Source: Acidobacteriota bacterium
GTDB taxonomy: Bacteria; Acidobacteriota; Blastocatellia; RBC074
Reading direction: 5' to 3'
Assembly: GCA_018269055.1 (NCBI GenBank)
Contig: JAFDVI010000041.1
Span: 1 to 46,963 of the forward strand
Length of the DNA: 46,963 bases
The position numbers and the translations under genes are program-made. This document shows positions 1-7,429 of this stretch, piece after piece (within the stretch, counting starts at the first letter, position 1; each line of letters opens with the position of its first letter). Under the pieces are notes generated by a model. That model did not search any database. It was not told the DNA's origin and saw nothing but the letters and a program-made list of their open reading frames with translations.

Positions 1-3
1 TGC

Positions 4-456
4 TTACTTGGCCTGATTTAGATGAGCGGCGATGGATTTTTCGTTAATGAAAACTCGCCATCGCGTTCCGCCTTTGGCGGGTTTGTCTATGCGGATTTGA
101 TCCCTACTCATACCGAGACCGCGCACGGCCACCAGTTCAAGCAAATGAGCAAAGCGGGCTGATCGCGCCGCGTTTTGTGTAGTTTTCTGGTAAAGGTCTT
201 TGATGAAGCCGAGATAAAGCTCACGGGGATCTAATCCCATCAATTCTTCACGCGCCTTTTTGATGGTTGAATCCCAGGCTGCCTCGAATTGAACGGCGCG
301 TTGCATGTAATCAGCCGTGCGCTCCACGGGATCATAGTCTTGAAAAGCTATCAACTCATCGCGGCTGCGCACGCGCGCTGTTTTGATGACTTCGCCAAAG
401 TCGAGTTGTAATTGAGCTTCAGATTCTGGCGTGCTTGGTTTTGGCTTTTTTGGCAT
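4..456 (-). CDS. Hypothetical protein following HerA-like ATPase
   Basis: Complete 150-aa frame with an ATG start and a TAA stop at 4-6. I do not recognise a family. The N-terminus is basic and low-complexity (KKPKPSTPE). The rest reads as mostly helical and charged, with no signal peptide or membrane segment. It starts 4 nt after the stop of the HerA-like ATPase, so the two are almost certainly co-transcribed and may be translationally coupled. The usual HerA partner is the nuclease NurA. This protein is far shorter than NurA and shows no NurA-like acidic motifs, so it is not NurA. The operon could continue beyond the left edge of the window. Its role as a HerA partner is inference from spacing only. 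Confidence 0.75.
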   Translation of the reverse strand: MPKKPKPSTPESEAQLQLDFGEVIKTARVRSRDELIAFQDYDPVERTADYMQRAVQFEAAWDSTIKKAREELMGLDPRELYLGFIKDLYQKTTQNAARSARFAHLLELVAVRGLGMSRDQIRIDKPAKGGTRWRVFINEKSIAAHLNQAK

Positions 457-460
457 TCAG

Positions 461-1996
461 CTATTGCCCCTTTTTTAGTTTGGCTATCTCCTCGATCCAC
501 TTGCTTTCCATCTCGTCAAAGATGTCTGGCGTCTTACCGCCAGCAGCATCTATGGTTCGCTGTGGTCGGATTTTTACAGGGATCGTATGCTTTACGCTCT
601 CATACGTGCCTGACAGTAGGCACGTACCGCGAGGCATCTTGGGCAACGCACGCAACATTTCATCTGAAGCATCTGCTTTCACGCCCCGAATCGCCTCTAA
701 CTGATCAGGTTCAAGCGCAAAGACTAAACGCGTATTGCATTGCCGAATAGCGCGTTTATCAATGTCTACGGGGCTTTGAGTCATGAGAACCATCGCAATA
801 CCGTGATGTCTGCCAATGCGAACCCCTTCCCGAATGATTTGTTTGCAAGGGCTGTCTTGACCTTCTGGTACAAACAAATGTGCTTCATCCACGACAGCAA
901 CATAAGGCGGTATATGTCCGCGTAAGCGTAAATTCTGTAACTCGCGTAATACCGCCGTCGCAACCGTCTGAAGCTGTGTGGAGGTCATACGTTTGCAGTT
1001 GATAGCCAGGCACGGATACATCAGTTCTCGCCAGTCTGCCACCCCAGGACCAAAAATCCGATGCGTTTCAAGAACACCCAGTCTACGTTGGACTGAATCC
1101 GCAACTCGCGGTGCCTCTCCAGCTTTGGCAGAAAGTGCATTGGCAGCATCAGGGATTCGATCTTTCAAATTTTGCAAATTGAATTTTTTGATTACACCGT
1201 TGGCGAGTTCTGTTTGTAGTTCGCCAAAAGCTTTGGCGACGACATCGCATTGCAGCGGGCTTTTTTTCATCGCATCCGGCAATAAATCCAATAGCTCGGA
1301 TTCTGTCAGCGAAGAAAGGCGGATCGTGAAATCATTGCCAGGTTCAACGATTTTCCCGTCAAGTTTATCTACCAAAACAGAGTACTCATCTTGTGTGTCA
1401 ATAAACACAACAGGAAGTTTGTGTTTGATCAACTCCTCGGTCACCACACCCATCGCATAGCTTTTGCCGCTGCCCGTTGTGCCGCAAATAAAGAGGTGGC
1501 GTTGAATGGCGTCTCGTTTTAGTGTGATCGAAGTTGGCGTGCCGCTGACCGTCTCGCCAATGTGTAAGCCTTGTGCTGGCTCTTTCAGCAATCCCAACGT
1601 CTGAACGATTTCATCAACAACGGCAATGGCAACTTCAGCGCCTGAATTGGGCAAGGTTTGCGGTGCGCGGATGTCACCTCTGAAAATCTCTTCAATCAAT
1701 TCGCCTTCTACCAGACGAAAGATAGTCGTGCTATCTGACTCTTCAGGATAGTTAGCCGCTAGCCCCAATGTATCTCTGATATTGATCGCCTGCGGGTTCT
1801 CGTTCGGGTTGTTTTCATAGGCGTTGCGTATGCGTGCAATCAACGTCGTGCTTTCGTTATTGCGCGTTGCCGGAATCCGAACAAGTGTGCCCGGACGAAC
1901 ATCCTGCCCGGCCTTCAGTTTTATTCGAACTAATTCAAATGTTGGCGTGTCCTGATCGGAAATGACTGTTCCAATTACTTCAAAATTGTTGCCCAT
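461..1996 (-). CDS. HerA-like hexameric ATPase (DUF87/FtsK-HerA superfamily)
   Basis: 511-aa P-loop ATPase. The N-terminal ~150 residues form a beta-rich HAS-barrel-like region. The Walker A motif is GTTGSGKS at residues 172-179. Walker B is VAVVDEAH at about 366-373, with D370/E371, and a sensor-like MTQSP lies at 405-409. HerA proteins are DNA translocases that work with nucleases in end resection, and they recur in many phage-defence operons. The open frame reaches back to 2038, which would overlap the upstream gene. The ATG at 1996 is preferred because AAGGAG lies about 6 nt before it. It sits 16 nt after the DUF6884-like gene and 4 nt before the 150-aa gene. The ATPase call is firm; its process (repair or defence) is open. 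Confidence 0.9.
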   Translation of the reverse strand: MGNNFEVIGTVISDQDTPTFELVRIKLKAGQDVRPGTLVRIPATRNNESTTLIARIRNAYENNPNENPQAINIRDTLGLAANYPEESDSTTIFRLVEGELIEEIFRGDIRAPQTLPNSGAEVAIAVVDEIVQTLGLLKEPAQGLHIGETVSGTPTSITLKRDAIQRHLFICGTTGSGKSYAMGVVTEELIKHKLPVVFIDTQDEYSVLVDKLDGKIVEPGNDFTIRLSSLTESELLDLLPDAMKKSPLQCDVVAKAFGELQTELANGVIKKFNLQNLKDRIPDAANALSAKAGEAPRVADSVQRRLGVLETHRIFGPGVADWRELMYPCLAINCKRMTSTQLQTVATAVLRELQNLRLRGHIPPYVAVVDEAHLFVPEGQDSPCKQIIREGVRIGRHHGIAMVLMTQSPVDIDKRAIRQCNTRLVFALEPDQLEAIRGVKADASDEMLRALPKMPRGTCLLSGTYESVKHTIPVKIRPQRTIDAAGGKTPDIFDEMESKWIEEIAKLKKGQ

Positions 1997-2012
1997 ATCG
2001 CTCCTTCGAACG

Positions 2013-2771
2013 CTATGTGCGATGCGTTTCAATCCCAAGCTGGCTTAAAACGCGCCGCGCTTCGTCTGAGTGAAAATCGTTTACGGATAGGCCAGTGAGT
2101 TGACTTACCAGCCATTTAGGCGAAACGCGCACTTGGCCTAATTGCACGTACCACGACTGAAAATCGGATGGTTTTCCGGCTTGTGCAGAAAAGGCAAGCA
2201 AACCTTTTTCGATAACTTGTTCGGCGGTCAGGCAAAGGGACTGTCCTCTGATAACTGCTTTGCCAGAGACCGTTATATCCGGAGATGGAGGCGTACTTTC
2301 ATAGAGCCAGTCGCGTAAATCAGAGAGCTTGCCGCCAGATTTACCTTGTGCAAACCGTACTTGTAGTTTCGTAGAGCCAAGTTGAGGCAAATCGCCCAAA
2401 ATCGCTTCGTATCTTTTGGTAAGACTGATAAATAACTCACGATAGGAAGGACGCTGACTCCACCTCTGCATTTGTTTGCGTATAGTCGCCTGCAATTCAA
2501 TGCAGCGTTTAGCATCCAGCAATAAGTCGTAATAAGGGATTGGTTGAGTTGCTGCGATAAGACCAAATTTTGCCGACAAGATGTAAACGTCTAATCCCGT
2601 AGCTTGTGCAGGCTGTTCGCTCAAAAACTTTCTGAGTACAAAAAAAGCCGGCCCATCGTAACGCTCAAGAGCAGGGAGAAGGCGAGGCGAGGTGTTTTTT
2701 CGCTCACAGCATGACAATAGCAGAATTCGATTCTTTGGGGATTTCTTCTCGTTTGATAACACTCTATTCAT
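2013..2771 (-). CDS. DUF6884/YaaA-like protein
   Basis: 252 aa. The N-terminal half carries the pattern of the DUF6884/YaaA-like family: LLLSCCERK near residue 17, a GPAFFVLRKFL stretch, then LDVYILSAKFGLI followed by PIPYYD. Members are small alpha/beta proteins linked to nucleic-acid or 7-deazaguanine-type contexts, and their biochemistry is largely unknown. The C-terminal ~50 residues (RVSPKWLVSQLTGL and a FHSDEARRVL helix) look like a separate small helical DNA-binding-like module. No strong ribosome-binding site is visible before the ATG. It begins 30 nt after the PIN gene and ends 16 nt before the HerA-like gene, so it probably belongs to one operon with them. The family call is from motif memory and the function is not assigned. 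Confidence 0.65.
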   Translation of the reverse strand: MNRVLSNEKKSPKNRILLLSCCERKNTSPRLLPALERYDGPAFFVLRKFLSEQPAQATGLDVYILSAKFGLIAATQPIPYYDLLLDAKRCIELQATIRKQMQRWSQRPSYRELFISLTKRYEAILGDLPQLGSTKLQVRFAQGKSGGKLSDLRDWLYESTPPSPDITVSGKAVIRGQSLCLTAEQVIEKGLLAFSAQAGKPSDFQSWYVQLGQVRVSPKWLVSQLTGLSVNDFHSDEARRVLSQLGIETHRT

Positions 2772-2801
2772 TGGCTAGAAAAACTTCCTCGCACCTGTTG
2801 A

Positions 2802-3206
2802 CTACGTCAAAATGTTCTTGGCAAGCGCAGAGGCGACTTTCGCCAAGCGGTCATCATTTGTCCAAAACTCGTCGCAGCCGTAATACGAGGCTGTTGCCAG
2901 ATGAATGGCATCTGGTGTTTTCACGCTGGGGAAATCCGCTCTGAGTTGGGCCGCGCGCATATAAATCTCATCCACCAAGGAGAGGTTTTGTTGGGACGCC
3001 CAAAACTGAGCATACAAATTTTGCAAGAGCTGATTCTGCGCTTGTAACGGCTTAACCAAACATTCCAGACGCACCAGCGGGGAATAACAAATCTGCGCTG
3101 CCGACAAAGTGTTGAGTTCTGCTGTCACTTTCGTCGCGTAGAGTGGATGCGCCTCGACGACATAAATCGCAATGCAGCTATCCAGGTAGATTTTCTTCAT
3201 TCCCAT
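2802..3206 (-). CDS. PIN-domain toxin (VapC-like ribonuclease)
   Basis: 134-aa PIN-domain protein of normal VapC length. The acidic metal-binding set is present: D9 in YLDSC, E48 in VRLE, D99 in TPDAIHLA and D118/D119 in TNDD. VapC toxins are Mg-dependent RNases, commonly cutting initiator tRNA or rRNA loops. The gene overlaps the end of the preceding antitoxin gene. Two starts are possible: the ATG at 3206 (used here) and an ATG at 3200 that gives a classic ATGA overlap with the antitoxin stop. Either way the pair is translationally coupled. It lies directly upstream of the DUF6884-HerA genes, where it may act as an addiction module for that block (inference). Confidence 0.88.
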   Translation of the reverse strand: MGMKKIYLDSCIAIYVVEAHPLYATKVTAELNTLSAAQICYSPLVRLECLVKPLQAQNQLLQNLYAQFWASQQNLSLVDEIYMRAAQLRADFPSVKTPDAIHLATASYYGCDEFWTNDDRLAKVASALAKNILT

Positions 3207-3448
3207 GAATTTCTCATTTCCTGGATTTGCGCCTCAATCACTTCGGCAGAGCCAACAGGGCGATTGACGAAATCAGGGCTTTGCAGAAAGGCTTGTAACG
3301 CGGCGATATTTCCTTCCGGTTCGGCGGGCGAGCCATTCGCATCTGGCAGTAAGGTAATCAGCACACGGCTTGGCTTTGCCACGCGCAACGGTTCCAGCCA
3401 GCGAATCTGTCCATCAACATCAATGATTCCTTCAACAGTTTGCAACAT
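3197..3448 (-). CDS. Antitoxin of PIN toxin pair (AF2212/DUF104-like)
   Basis: 83-aa protein immediately upstream of and overlapping the PIN toxin. The N-terminal ~36 residues (EGIIDVDGQIRWLEP, then VLITLLPD) match the beta-hairpin pattern of AF2212-like/DUF104 antitoxins. The C-terminal half is a helical tail (AALQAFLQ, AEVIEAQIQEMR) of the kind that wraps the toxin. A GTGGAGG ribosome-binding site stands about 11 nt before the ATG. As in other vapBC loci, antitoxin precedes toxin, and the N-terminal domain probably binds the promoter for autoregulation (established for the family, not shown here). Confidence 0.75.
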   Translation of the reverse strand: MLQTVEGIIDVDGQIRWLEPLRVAKPSRVLITLLPDANGSPAEPEGNIAALQAFLQSPDFVNRPVGSAEVIEAQIQEMRNSWE

Positions 3449-3546
3449 ACACTTAAAACCTCCACGTTGAGTTTAGCACTAGCCCGTCGAATTTGGCGCG
3501 TTGAATTCTGTTACGGCATTGTAGCGTCCGGCCTTTCCAGCGAGAT

Positions 3547-3912
3547 TCAAACGACCTGTCTTTTCTCTTCCACTTGTCGTAACCGCGAAGCGTCTTGGGC
3601 AGGCGGTGCGCCAAAGAATCTGGAATATTCGCGGTTAAACTGGGAGGCGCTTTCGTAGCCAACTTCGTAAGCCGCTTCCGCTACGGAATGGCCACTGAAA
3701 ACCAGCCGCTTTCTGGCTTCCAGCAGCCGCAATTGTTTTTGGAATTGGATGGGGCTGAGACCAGTGATTTGTTTGAATTGGCGGTGAAATGTCGTCACGC
3801 CCAGGCCAGAGTTTGCCGCGACTCGTTTGATTTCGATTGAGTGGGCGTAATTTTCCCGCATCCACTGGATGGCCTGACGTATTCTTTCGGCCTTTCCGCT
3901 GGCCAAGCCAAG
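3547..3912 (-). pseudogene. AraC-family regulator, 5' truncated
   Basis: Only the C-terminal AraC DNA-binding domain remains: two helix-turn-helix units, with GVTTFHRQFKQITGLSP in the first and AAYEVGYESASQFNREYSRFFG in the second. The sequence resembles YqhC-type regulators. Those normally carry an N-terminal AraC_N domain of about 150 residues, which is absent here. The open frame continues to an ATG at 3981, but residues encoded beyond about 3912 are the antisense of the adjacent SDR gene, so that start is not original. The regulator and the SDR fragment point away from each other. This is the usual layout of such a regulator and its target gene, so one deletion could have removed both 5' ends and the shared promoter. 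Confidence 0.8.
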
Positions 3913-4208
3913 CTGTTTACGGCCCTTCAAAAGCCGCGCTGTCGTCTTGGACGCGGTACCTGGCAAAAGAACTTGCACCACGAGCGATCCGCGTGAATAC
4001 CGTTTCTCCCGGCCCCGTTCACACGAATCTTGGCGATGGTGCCTTTGACAAACATCCTGAGTTCATAAAACCGCTGGCGGATCAGACTGTCCTGGGGCGA
4101 ATCGGTTCCCCACCGGATGTGGCAAAGGTAATCGTCAATCTGCTCTCGGATGATTTCGGCTGGGTCACAGCGCAAGACATTGACGTCTCTGGCGGATTCT
4201 TGCTGTAG
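3903..4208 (+). pseudogene. Short-chain dehydrogenase, 3' fragment
   Basis: About 100 codons of an SDR C-terminal half. The active-site YxxxK is present (AVYGPSKAAL), followed by RAIRVNTVSPGPVHT, GRIGSPPDVAKVIVNLLSDD and the typical ending WVTAQDIDVSGG. The Rossmann NAD(P)-binding half, including the glycine-rich motif and catalytic serine, is missing. The available ATG at 3837 lies inside antisense AraC sequence and is not a genuine start. The frame ends in TAG at 4206-4208 and is followed by a strong terminator. The gene is a remnant of an oxidoreductase once divergent from the AraC regulator. Confidence 0.85.
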
Positions 4209-4240
4209 TGTAGTATTGCAACCATTTCTTCTGACCAAAC

Positions 4241-4274
4241 CCCAGCAAAATGTAGACTTTGCTGGGGCTTTTTA
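4241..4274 (+). terminator. Rho-independent terminator
   Basis: Perfect 10-bp stem CCCCAGCAAA (4241-4250) / TTTGCTGGGG (4259-4268) with an 8-nt loop, followed by five T (4270-4274). It closes the SDR remnant transcript and could also stop the minus-strand amidohydrolase transcript that ends at 4296. Confidence 0.85.
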
Positions 4275-4295
4275 CTGTGGTTCTTTGTGGTCGGG

Positions 4296-5345
4296 TTAAT
4301 TCGCGAGTTTCGCTTCCAGTCGCAGGAAGCGCGCGGCGTTGTTGTAGAGAATGTCGCGCTTTTGCTGTGGCGTCAGGTAATCGGCATTTTGAATGATGCT
4401 GATGGAATAGGCCATCAGCTTCGGCCAGATCAGTTGATCGGTGCCAAACATCACGCGGTCGCCGAAGCCGGCGTCTACCAGGCGTTCGATGTAGCGATTT
4501 ACTTCCTTAATGGGATAGCTCCAGATCAATCCGGCTACGTCAACGTATACGTGGGAATTGGCCTGTAACAGCGTCAGCATGTTGTCAATCAGCGGGTAGC
4601 CCGCGTGCATCACTTGCACGCGCAGCTTGGGATGCCGCGCCAGCAATTCTTCCAGCAACAGCGGGTCGCCTTTGGAGCCGCGAAAGCTCGGCGAGGTAAC
4701 GTTGGCGCGGCCCGAGCCGCCCGTGCCCATGTGAATGGCGACGGGAACATCAAGCTCTTCAGCCAGCGCAAAGTATTTATCCACACTCATATCGCTGGGC
4801 GATATGCCTTGGTACTGCAAGCCAATTTCGCCCATCACTTTGAATCCGTCGGTGGTAAAGAGTTTGCGCAGTTCGTCCAACGTTGCGCGTTTGTCTGCGG
4901 TCGCAGGATTATCAATGCCAGTACCGTTGATGACGCGATTCGGAGCGGCTTCTTTCCATTTCTGCACGCTTTTGGGATCGCCCATCACCACCGCCGTGAC
5001 GTTCAGCCGTTCCATTTCGGCCAGTACGTCTTTCATATACTCGCCCGGTTTCGATGGATACAACGCGGGCGAGCACGCCGTTTTCGCCCAGCCAAAAGGC
5101 TCTTCCTTCTCTTTGGGATCAGACGCCAGGAATTGCGGCGTGTTCGGACACATGGGAGCGATGCCGGGAAAGTTGCCATCCATCGCATGAACATGAACAT
5201 CAATCACTGGCGGCGCTTTTTCAGCGTTCTGGGCATGGCAAACCACTGCGCAAGAAATAACGAGCACAGCACAAAGTAAAAACTGTCGGGCGGAAACGAT
5301 GCCTGAAGCAAGTGCGAAGACGACAGCAGAACGGGATTGTTGCAT
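4296..5345 (-). CDS. Secreted amidohydrolase (Amidohydro_2 family)
   Basis: 349 aa. A hydrophobic segment at about residues 21-38 ending in CHAQ looks like a signal peptide, so the enzyme is probably exported. The TIM-barrel metal-ligand set of Amidohydro_2 (PF04909) is visible: H51 and H53 in DVHVHAM, E171 in GEIG, H203 in AIHMG, H245 in MHAGYP and D301 in FGTDQ. The end YNNAARFLRL is also typical. Family members hydrolyse or decarboxylate diverse substrates, and the substrate here is not predictable. AAAGGAG lies about 8 nt upstream of the ATG. The gene stands alone, with no partner in the same direction. Confidence 0.88.
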   Translation of the reverse strand: MQQSRSAVVFALASGIVSARQFLLCAVLVISCAVVCHAQNAEKAPPVIDVHVHAMDGNFPGIAPMCPNTPQFLASDPKEKEEPFGWAKTACSPALYPSKPGEYMKDVLAEMERLNVTAVVMGDPKSVQKWKEAAPNRVINGTGIDNPATADKRATLDELRKLFTTDGFKVMGEIGLQYQGISPSDMSVDKYFALAEELDVPVAIHMGTGGSGRANVTSPSFRGSKGDPLLLEELLARHPKLRVQVMHAGYPLIDNMLTLLQANSHVYVDVAGLIWSYPIKEVNRYIERLVDAGFGDRVMFGTDQLIWPKLMAYSISIIQNADYLTPQQKRDILYNNAARFLRLEAKLAN

Positions 5346-5555
5346 TGGATTGCTCCTTTGAGTTTTTGGGTTAATTCAGATTGACGTGAAAGGCTTTGGA
5401 AGAGGAGCGAATTTGAATTTGCGAGATCAACTCTCTCTGACAAATTTATACTAGCAAACTCCCGCAAAGATTGCATCTTTTCAGCCCTCAAAAAACAGCC
5501 TCAAAAACTTGCCAGACGTTTCCAAAGGTAGATGATGGCGTGCTCTGACTTCAGA

Positions 5556-5595
5556 TCGCAAGCAGCGCAACCAGCCATGGTTGCGCTGCTTGCGA
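5556..5595. repeat. 17-bp perfect inverted repeat (hairpin 1)
   Basis: TCGCAAGCAGCGCAACC (5556-5572), loop AGCCAT, then the exact reverse complement (5579-5595). There is no T-run on either side, so it is not a classic terminator. It resembles a REP-like palindrome and shares the stem core GCAACC/GGTTGC and a 6-nt loop with hairpin 2. Confidence 0.8.
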
Positions 5596-5616
5596 AACTC
5601 AATTTTGCCGAGAACC

Positions 5617-5638
5617 GTGCAACCTTGGCAGGTTGCAC
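5617..5638. repeat. 8-bp inverted repeat (hairpin 2)
   Basis: GTGCAACC (5617-5624), loop TTGGCA, GGTTGCAC (5631-5638). It lies just upstream of the DUF6178 gene's ribosome-binding site and 21 nt after hairpin 1. It could affect that gene's leader or be a scattered REP-type repeat. Confidence 0.7.
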
Positions 5639-5662
5639 TACAGTTTACGAGGAGAAACACGC

Positions 5663-7399
5663 ATGAACAGCTTTGGGAACGTCCCGCAATCACAGCCCCC
5701 ACGTCTTGATGGCGCGGATCAATCCGGCAATCTGCCAGCGCGGCCCGATGCGTTGGAAGGGCGCAACTTACTTGCTCGCATTCTGGATACGCCGCACCTG
5801 GCGCAGGTCATTCCGCAATTGCAGCCCGAACTGCTTCAACGAGTCATTGAGCACTTCGGTCTGGAAGATTGTGGCGAGATCGTGGCGCTGGCGACGCCGG
5901 AGCAGTTGGCGCGCGTGTTTGATCTCGATTTGTGGCGGGCTGCTCAGCCGGGACTGGATGAGCAATTCGATGCTGACCGTTTCGGCGTGTGGATCGAAGT
6001 ATTGCTGGAAACCGGCGCGGCGATGGCGTCGCAGAAGCTCGCGGGGATAGACGTTGATCTGATGATTGCCGGGCTGGCGCAGCACGCGCTCGTTTACGAT
6101 CGCGGGGCGGTTACGCCTTACGAGACGTTGGATGGAGAACTGGTCACCTTCTACGCGGATGCGATTAGTGTCCATGATGATGGGCTTACATTCGAAGTCG
6201 GCAGCTATTTGCTCGTGGCGAAGCGCGCCGATTCCTGGGATGCGATTGTCGAGATGCTGATGGCGCTCGGCGAAAGGCACCCAGACTATTTCGACCAGGT
6301 GATGCGTGGATGTGTCATGCTTTCAAATGCCGGGTTCGAGGAGGACGGGCTGGACGACCTTCTCGCTGATGGAGAGCAAGTCATGTTCGATTTGTCGGTT
6401 GATCGAGAAGGACGCAGGGAGAAGCAAGGGTACGTGGCGCCCGCGCAGGCTCGCGCGTTCCTCCAAATGGCAAGGGAACTTCGTTTGGATGGCGATGTGA
6501 TGCCTCCCGCCAATCCGCTTGCTAAAGCATATTTCCAAGCCATCAACGAAACGACAAATGCTGAAACCAATAAGGTCTCAAACGCAACAGGACTGTTGAC
6601 GGCGGGATCAGATGCGCAGCCTGCACCGGAAGAATCCGCAAAATCGGTCACCGCAGTATTCGAGTTGCTGTCTGATGCGGGAATTCTCCCACAGCCACCG
6701 CGCGCCTTGCTTACCGGAGAACAGGAACACGCGCCGCCCCTTAACGAAATCAAAGCGCGGCTGGATTTCGCACTTGCCCAAAACTACGAAGCCTACTTAA
6801 CGAGACAAGAGGAACTCGCTTATCTGGCGAATGTGCTGATGGCCGGATGCTCCCTTCAGACGCGGCTTTTTACGGCGCAGGAGGCGTCAGACGCAGCCAT
6901 CGCGACCTGTAACCTCGGCCTGGAAAACTGGCCGCGACATTGGCTCCCGGCGAACGCGACAGGACTGCCCATTTCCTTCCTTGTTGATCACGACCTTATC
7001 CGTGTGTTTCAGGTCGGGTGGAAGATTCTTTATGACACTGTCTGCATGTACGCGGCGAAACAACTGATCGAAGTTCTGGAACAGATGCTGTGCGACGACC
7101 GCGAGATTCAGCGGGGTCTTGATAAGCTTCGGATCGAACTGGCGAAACATTGGCGAGCGGGTGAGCCGTGGCATGCTCGGGATGCACTGGACGTGCTCGC
7201 GATCCTGGATACGCCGGCTTGGGCTGCGCTGCTCGCGCTGATTGACGAATACCCAACGCTTCACGCAGTCATCGGCGCATCGCGGAATTCGCAAATCCTT
7301 TCCGTCAACACCTCTGACTTCGAGTTCATTTCGGATAATAGCCAGATCGCATCTGTCCATGAATTCATGCGTTCGCTGCCCGAAATCCTGCGCCGCTGA
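5663..7399 (+). CDS. DUF6178 family protein
   Basis: 578 aa, matching DUF6178 by pattern: NLLARILDTPHLAQVIPQL at the N-terminus, repeated helical segments such as LLQRVIEHFGLEDCGEIVALA and DLDLWRA, and a long helical body. No membrane segment, signal peptide or catalytic motif is visible. The family is widespread but uncharacterised. The frame is open from a TTG at 5633, but the ATG at 5663 is preferred because GAGGAG (5649-5654) sits 8 nt before it. The gene is convergent with the flavoprotein gene, with only 30 bp between the two stops. Confidence 0.75.
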   Translation: MNSFGNVPQSQPPRLDGADQSGNLPARPDALEGRNLLARILDTPHLAQVIPQLQPELLQRVIEHFGLEDCGEIVALATPEQLARVFDLDLWRAAQPGLDEQFDADRFGVWIEVLLETGAAMASQKLAGIDVDLMIAGLAQHALVYDRGAVTPYETLDGELVTFYADAISVHDDGLTFEVGSYLLVAKRADSWDAIVEMLMALGERHPDYFDQVMRGCVMLSNAGFEEDGLDDLLADGEQVMFDLSVDREGRREKQGYVAPAQARAFLQMARELRLDGDVMPPANPLAKAYFQAINETTNAETNKVSNATGLLTAGSDAQPAPEESAKSVTAVFELLSDAGILPQPPRALLTGEQEHAPPLNEIKARLDFALAQNYEAYLTRQEELAYLANVLMAGCSLQTRLFTAQEASDAAIATCNLGLENWPRHWLPANATGLPISFLVDHDLIRVFQVGWKILYDTVCMYAAKQLIEVLEQMLCDDREIQRGLDKLRIELAKHWRAGEPWHARDALDVLAILDTPAWAALLALIDEYPTLHAVIGASRNSQILSVNTSDFEFISDNSQIASVHEFMRSLPEILRR

Positions 7400-7429
7400 C
7401 CGGAAAGGACGAATGGGCATGATAGGGAC

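Larger units (their letters stand above)
5346..5662. other. Divergent intergenic region (317 bp)
   Basis: It separates the minus-strand amidohydrolase from the plus-strand DUF6178 gene and must hold both promoters. The only clear structures are the two hairpins listed separately and the two ribosome-binding sites at its ends. No small gene or confident -10/-35 pair is seen. Confidence 0.6.

Noticed and set aside
4605..5279. Long plus-strand open frame opposite the amidohydrolase
   Set aside because: It is wholly antisense to a gene with complete catalytic motifs, and its His/Arg/Phe-rich composition is typical of a shadow frame.
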